DNA of 64,000 bases, taken from the NCBI GenBank assembly GCA_022747635.1, contig JAKTNV010000012.1:186001-250000 (forward strand), in the 5' to 3' direction. The DNA is from Hetaerina americana (Eukaryota > Arthropoda > Insecta > Odonata > Calopterygidae). Positions 58,901-64,000 of this stretch are shown here, piece by piece (within the stretch, counting starts at the first letter, position 1; each line of letters starts with the position of its first letter). Position numbers and translations under genes: made by a program. The notes under the pieces are model-generated. The model had not been told where the DNA came from, ran no database searches, and was given only the letters and a program-made list of their open reading frames with translations.

Positions 58901-61900
58901 AGATGATAAAGGTATTCAATCAAAGCAGCCACAATCAGCTGATGTAAGTCCAAATTTCAATGCCATCTCATTATGCGATTAATTAAAATTATTGATAAAT
59001 CTTGGTAATCAGTTGCTAGTTCTTTGTGATTCTGCATGGTGTCTTACTGCGGACATGTCACTGAGAATGTGTCAGGTCATTGAAATATGCAGTCAAATTG
59101 GTGTGGTGTTCAGTGTTGTGGATGTTATTGCGAGGCAGCATGTCTGTCAAAAGCGTCAATGGGTGTGCTTCTCAAATAGGCCTTTTTTTTGCTTTTTTTC
59201 AGTCCCAGCTGTGGTGGGACCAAAAAAAAGCACAACAAAATAATGGATTTTTTCTCTGGTAATAGTTGGTGTATGATATCAGGGTCACGGGCATAAACTC
59301 ACCTTTAATCACCTGTAAGCAATTTTATAGAAAATCATTGTTATTTAAAGTGCCATTGTGGTTGCGGGGATGTCTTTTTTCCTCTGTCCAGATATAGGGG
59401 ATAAATTTTCCATCATTAGAAGTCTTGAAGTTATTGATAATAATAACAGGTTAATATTAGTTTTTGTAGTCTGAATGTCAGAAAAATGTTCACAGTCGTC
59501 CTTGGTTGCTGCCATTAGAAGTGAATGAGAAAACTGTAGGACTGTCCGTGTGGCGTTAATGGGAATAATATCTCCCGAGTTGCTGAGAGCCAATGTTAGA
59601 GAGGGTTTTGTATTTGAAGGCGTTAAAATATTTCACGAGTCATACTCGCATGTAAATGAGGTAAAGCAAAGGTCCAATTGGTGTTATTTCCACCAGCATG
59701 TAAAACTTGGGAATCATCCTCTTCTGGAAAACTGGGAATTTGGTGGATATTCTGGTCTATAAAGAATGAAGGGCACACTTCACTTCACGGGAAAGTTCTT
59801 AGCCTCTCAATTGCGGGTGTATTCATGAGACTTGTTAGATATGCCTAGGTATTCCTTGTTCTTCACAAATACTGTCATGTTTGACCCTTAATTAAGAGAC
59901 ATTGTAATGGAAACAATTGTTTTGCAACAGGAGGTAAGGACGAGGAGTCATGTAGGACTAAAGTCTCTTTTACATGGAACTCAAGCAGTTGGTACTAACA
60001 CCTATAAGAGGAAATAATGTACTTGATCTATTAGCTAAAACGTTATTGGTAGGTGTCCTAAATATTGCAATGCTTATAGTGACCACTGGGTCGTGTAATT
60101 GAAAGTCAGTGTGATAATTTGGAAAAGTTAGATACTCAGAAGAAAGATTTACTTGTTTGACCGGGTTGATTATGATGGATCAAGGCGAGAGTTTCAGTGG
60201 TTGCAGGTAATTAAGAGACGCTGCCTTGTAATAGGATGTATTGAGAAAGGGGTGATAATTATTGTGAAAGCATGGTCCATTTTGCTTTTTATTTATTTAA
60301 ATTTGTTTTTAACGGTATTAACATTTGTACTTCGTTATCTGCATATTCTTATTTTGGTCACTTGAAGGAAATGTTGAATTTTTTCCCTAACTACCTGGTT
60401 GTTATTTTCTTGAGTTTGTTGATGATAATCAGGCTTTCCATTGGTTTGCAAGAGTTATTACTTTTTAATGCAACTGAAATGATGCAGACTGCACCACTGG
60501 TGGCTTTCTTGTTTTGTTGTAGTATTTTTGGGAATCTCTACAACATTAAAAAGTTTGATTTTCATTCATCAGACCAGTTGTGAATCTCCCTTGGAATGAG
60601 GGGCTTTTGTTAATGACTTGAGTTAAAAAGAGAATTTACCGTGAAATCAGTGTGAATGACTGTATGCTTCCACTTGTGTATATAGTGTAAGGTTTATATT
60701 TTTTGTATAATGATCATAGTCATGTACATTAATTAATGCATTGCGGAAATATAGCTCCTTATACGTGGTATGCATGTACTGGGTTAACCTAATATCACAA
60801 ATTGCACTTTATGCTTCTTCTTTAGGTTAATGGCGAGTCATCAGGCAATCTCAGCACTTTAATGACCACACAAATTGAAGGAGGATTACCAGAGCATGTG
60901 AAGGAGAGAATGGGGTTCTTGACCATGCTCAAGTGTGAATTGAAGCCAGAAGTCTGGAAGTAAGAATCATTTTTGTATGAATTCCCTATCTGTTAATGTT
61001 TGCCAAACATAGAAATCATAGAATTCGGTTTATCAATTGGATTGCCTTTGAAAGGGCTGTTAGAAACATGGTAAATAAATTTATGATTGATCAGTCATAT
61101 TTGTGTTAAGTATGTAAATGTTTCAATTCAGGCTATGGTTTTATTAGGGGAGTATAGAAAGTAATGACTACATTGTGTGAAGTCTCTAGCCAGTGAAATG
61201 GCTTGTATTTATTTTATTAATTTATTTTATTTACTATTTTGAGCCAAATCAAGCTGGAATTCTTAAAAAACTTTCTGTGAGATCTGGCTATAACTTTGTC
61301 TTGTGTTTAATAAAACAAATATCACTGTAAAACTATAAAAAATAACTAGGTAAATCATGAATTTATTATGAAATCTTTACTACCCTCTGTCAGTGTTGAG
61401 GGTGTGTTATATCATGGTCCCCTTGGTGCCTTACTCTAGATATTGACTGCTGATCCCAAATGGAGGTCTTGCTCCTTTCTTTTACTGCTGTTAATTTGCT
61501 ATCTTCCCTGTAATGCCCATCTATTTCCTTAGGCTGAAAACAAACTAAAGCACTATGTCACCTACACGAAATTTGCTCATTATTTTTATTGAACTTGATG
61601 AATAAAATATCCATCTATATTTTTAGGTTGCTGCAAACAGAGTGCCAGATGATGGAACTGAATGCCCACATTAGAATGAACTTGAGTTTTAAAAGTGTTG
61701 ATTTTGAAAAGGCATACATGTATATGGACAGGATGAATGAACTCGACATTTCAGCAATTATGCTGAAGAAAAATCCAGTCGTGGTTGAAACATTCAAAGT
61801 GGTAATCAAGCATGAACTCTATTTGTTATAAATATTAACTGATTATCTTGTGATTATCATTATTATGTACAATTCTTTCTCATAATTAGCTAAAACTTAT

Positions 61901-63359
61901 TTAGGGTAACAAGACCACCATATTTCTCGTTTATTTTTTAAAATACAGTGGTCCTTTAATTATCTCACGAATGGAATAGTCAAACTCTTTGGTTAAAGCA
62001 ATTCTACTTTTAATCTCCACTGATGATATTTTTAATATACTGTGTGTGACATAGGGTAAAATATTTTTCATATTTATTATAAATGATCTTTTCCTTTTAT
62101 GCGTGGCACATGCAGTTGAGGTTTTATGTCGGAAATTATCTAGAATGGGATACGTTTAATCGTGGAAAGGTAATGTACAATATTTAATATTCTTTAAGCT
62201 GGTGATTCCACTTATCTCATACCACTCTAATGGATTTTGGTTATTTAAATCTGTGTTCAAATTCTTTTCAGGCTTACTTTTTAAAAAGAACAGCCATTGT
62301 CCGAGAAAAGGCACAAAAACTTTTCACAAAGTTTGAGGTTTGTAGTTGTGATTTATGTTCCATTTCGGTTGTTGATCATAATGGCATCCATGTGGCCAAT
62401 AAAAGAGTCTGACTTTGATGTATTTGTAAATAGAAACATATTACTTCTTAGGTCTGAAAGTGAGGGCATTAATTTTACAAATAGCTATTATTCAAGTAAT
62501 AAATGTATTGCTCTGTCACCATGCCTATTGTGGCACATGTCCACCCTCAGCCGTTTGAAGTGGATTTATTAGAAAAATCTAGCTTTCTTCAAAATCACTC
62601 AGTTCATATGCTTTTTGTGTGAATAATACTTTCATAGTCGGTATGCGGAATATGTTTTGTCATTTTAAAAAATATATGGGGGCATTATTTGTGTAATTGA
62701 TTTTGTGCAATAAGTAGTTGGAGAAAATAGTAGTCATTACAGTGTAAATTTTAGTTTTCTATTAATTTGTGACCACATAAATAGTATTCCTAACCATTAT
62801 GTATTCAGCATAAATTAATGCCAAATCAAGTGTACTTTAGTGGCGAATTGAAGAGTATTCTTTATTGTGGAACTGAATAAAATATTTAAATCAGTCTATG
62901 ATATGTTACTGTATTTAAAGGACTTTCTGAAGACATCAAGCCCTGTGCAGTTCTAAATATTTTTTTGTTTGGTTGTCATAGGCTTATCGGTTAGCCATTT
63001 AGCTATTCAAACCAACTAGTAAAATGGAAATGTTGGTTGTTTAAGAGAAGTGCCCACATACTGAAATTTTGGAGTCTCATTATTTTTTTCTGGCCCATCT
63101 CTTGAGAAAATCAAGAGAAAGTGTATTTGATTGACTTCAAATGAAGCAAAAGTGGCATATAATGCATCAATTTTCAGTGTGCAATGACCTCAATGCATTA
63201 TATTAACAATTAACTTTGTATGTTTTCAGACCCTTTTTTCTGTTCCTGATGGTAAACCTTTTGTGAAAGAGTTCCTTGAGCAGGTGGAAGCTTTTGATAA
63301 AGCAACCGAGCACCTTACCAAGGAGAAAAGATTTGCAATTGTTGATGACCCCCCAACTG
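50755..63359 (+). CDS. Gene 3: LEDGF/HDGFL2-like protein with PWWP and integrase-binding domain, 3' end outside window
   Basis: Twelve exons: 50755-50826, 50907-50983, 52788-52929, 53532-53726, 54061-54366, 57539-57599, 58867-58943, 60826-60959, 61627-61801, 62116-62169, 62272-62337 and 63230-63359. Phases are compatible throughout, giving 1489 nt (496 residues) so far. The protein starts MAKRICRGELVFAKIRGYP with the PWWP motif GYPAWPAR, then a linker with the basic motif SRSGRVIKRKRF, then an IBD from about residue 340. Proteins of this type tether partner proteins, through the IBD, to chromatin marked by H3K36 methylation, read by the PWWP. Each linker exon is single here, unlike gene 2. 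The last donor (gttggt) is weak but the frame demands a split. This is the best candidate for the parental gene of the cluster. Confidence 0.85.
53532..54366 (+). CDS. Gene 3 exons 4-5: single linker cassette
   Basis: Exon 53532-53726 (195 nt) starts GEKAPQPKAPAAGVTVAST, identical to gene 2, but its end (DSGEKEGGDVVQSN) is changed. Exon 54061-54366 (306 nt) encodes the AT-hook/NLS-like motif SRSGRVIKRKRFPDEEGGG and a Pro-rich acidic stretch. Only one cassette exists here, supporting amplification on the gene 2 side. Confidence 0.8.
54477..55033 (+). repeat. Tandem duplication within intron 5 of gene 3
   Basis: About 210 bp (54477-54686) is repeated at 54825-55033 with period 348. Both copies contain 'attatgaaatat' and 'gaagtattttgttgcttcat', and end in the 'ggccac...atcttgg' segment. 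The second copy is nearly identical to gene 2 cassettes, while the first has drifted. The period includes the 103-bp insertion at 54687-54789. Confidence 0.75.
54687..54789. mobile_element. 103-bp insertion with a perfect 62-bp palindrome and 10-bp target duplication
   Basis: ACCATCTTGG occurs at 54677-54686 and 54790-54799. The uninterrupted form (ccactatcttggtgtgg) is present in the neighbouring copy and in gene 2. Bases 54687-54748 are a perfect palindrome with no loop: 31 bases starting ttaattaaaaatagcaattt, then their exact complement. The remaining 41 bases end in a T run (ctcttttt). It may be a tiny foldback element, or a retroposed or templated insertion read from the minus strand, where the T run would be a short A stretch at one end. 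Confidence 0.7.
57539..58943 (+). CDS. Gene 3 exons 6-7
   Basis: Exon 57539-57599 encodes GDILMEEKKRKCDDPTGGDL, nearly the same as gene 2 at 26816. Exon 58867-58943 encodes 26 residues starting MATKGVKPTVHADDKG after completing the split codon. The intron between them is colinear with 3837-6285 but lacks the mariner found there. Confidence 0.75.
59937..60180 (+). mobile_element. Truncated CR1/Jockey-like LINE fragment, gene 3
   Basis: The first 240 bp of the LINE relic present at 7360 and 40918. Close similarity to those copies stops around 'gattatgatg' at 60175. The LINE insertion therefore predates the split of all three paralogues, and the end of similarity falls inside it. Confidence 0.6.
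60181..60825. other. Intron of gene 3, nothing recognised
   Basis: AT-rich sequence between the truncated LINE and the first IBD-side exon. It is not similar to the matching intron in genes 1 and 2. A 103-codon T-rich open frame (60272-60583) is hydrophobic, has no start or splice context and is probably chance. Confidence 0.4.
60826..63359 (+). CDS. Gene 3 exons 8-12: integrase-binding domain
   Basis: Exons 60826-60959, 61627-61801, 62116-62169, 62272-62337 and 63230-63359. They encode a helical bundle of the TFIIS-N/IBD type. Helix 1 is LLQTECQMMELNAHIRMNL, helix 2 DFEKAYMYMDRMNEL, then DISAIMLKKNPVVVETFKV, the hairpin LRFYVGN and the final helix REKAQKLFTKFETLF. Aligned without gaps to helix 2 of human LEDGF, the contact residue D366 falls on Lys (FKSVD for IDNLD). 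The F406 and V408 equivalents are kept in RFYV. Genes 1 and 2 have no counterpart of these exons. Confidence 0.85.
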
Positions 63360-63938
63360 GTTGGTATTCTTTTTGGCCTCAGTTACTATTAAATTATAAG
63401 TTTATATTTATGCCATTGTTTGCATTTAAGTATGTATGACGGAAGACTATTTTCATTTGTAATATCAAGCTTTAGGAGTTTGAAAAAATTGCATGCTTGT
63501 AATAGCCTCAGTCATTTAGCATTGCATAGAAGACATATAGGTATGTTTTTATGTATATGAAATATATTCCGGGATGTGTTGGTATTATAACTTAGATTTG
63601 CAATAAGGTGAGGCCTCTAAAATAAATCGGTAATAGTAAATCTGATTACATTTTGAGTATAGGTAGAATACCAGATAGATATGGGTACTTTCCATTTGTA
63701 TCCTGAAATACATAACATGGGATTAAACCCAACAGCAATTGAATAGTGCACTCTTGGTACAAGTTAAAAGGTGCTTTCATTCAGCAAACTATCTCCAATT
63801 ACATGAAGCAATAAAACTGGTTAAGTACGACTAGTTAGTTCAAGATTTTGGTATTATTGTAATTTCAGAATAACTTCAATATCAGGATAATGTTAGTACT
63901 GCACATAAGATAAAGGTATAGATCCTAAATAGAGACTG

Positions 63939-63952
63939 CCCCCCCCCCCCCC
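63939..63952. repeat. Homopolymer C run
   Basis: Fourteen consecutive C in an AT-rich intron. Its length is prone to sequencing error. Confidence 0.9.
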
Positions 63953-64000
63953 TTGTCAAGCTGTCGGTTATTTGCCCCTCATTTTGAAGAGGTTAAGCAT

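Overview
This window is nuclear DNA of an animal, most likely an arthropod and probably an insect. It is AT-rich, its genes have short exons with GT/AG introns, and the introns are crowded with Tc1/mariner remnants, tRNA-derived SINEs and non-LTR retrotransposons. I cannot name the species. No tRNA or rRNA gene, CRISPR array or bacterial-type operon was seen.

All recognisable host coding sequence, apart from one orphan exon, belongs to a plus-strand tandem family of PWWP-domain genes of the HDGF/LEDGF (PSIP1, HDGFL2) type. Gene 1 (exons at 3776-12756) has only its 3' part in the window. Gene 2 (17149-46319) is complete as I model it: 13 exons, all phases compatible, 1941 nt, 646 residues. Gene 3 (50755 to beyond 63359) has its start and 12 exons in the window and runs off the right edge. 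Gene 3 has the standard layout of an N-terminal PWWP, a basic linker and an integrase-binding domain (IBD). Genes 1 and 2 end in a short acidic exon, and gene 2 has no IBD in this model. The locus therefore seems to encode one p75-like protein (PWWP+IBD) and at least one p52-like protein (PWWP only).

Layout: 1-15277 and 28873-48842 are near-identical direct copies. Each carries exons 6 and 7 and the last exon, plus the same old transposons. Copy 2 differs by an intact RTE-clade retrotransposon (37123-40436), a mariner (33371-34678) and a 46-bp segment, each with a clean empty site in copy 1. Between the copies lie an antisense LTR fragment (15278-15616), a CpG-rich stretch, an orphan terminal exon of a small membrane protein (16133-16264), and the 5' half of gene 2. 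Within gene 2 a two-exon cassette (exons 4 and 5, about 2.3 kb) is present two and a half times in tandem (19281-24830). From 49990 onward the third paralogue begins. It resembles gene 2 and then the 4-7.6 kb region up to about 60180, where similarity stops just before the IBD exons.

The most interesting signals are the in-frame exon-cassette amplification in gene 2, the contrast between divergent exon-5 copies and almost identical flanking introns, the loss of the IBD in the duplicated genes, and a 103-bp insertion in a gene 3 intron that is 60% perfect palindrome and is flanked by a 10-bp target-site duplication.
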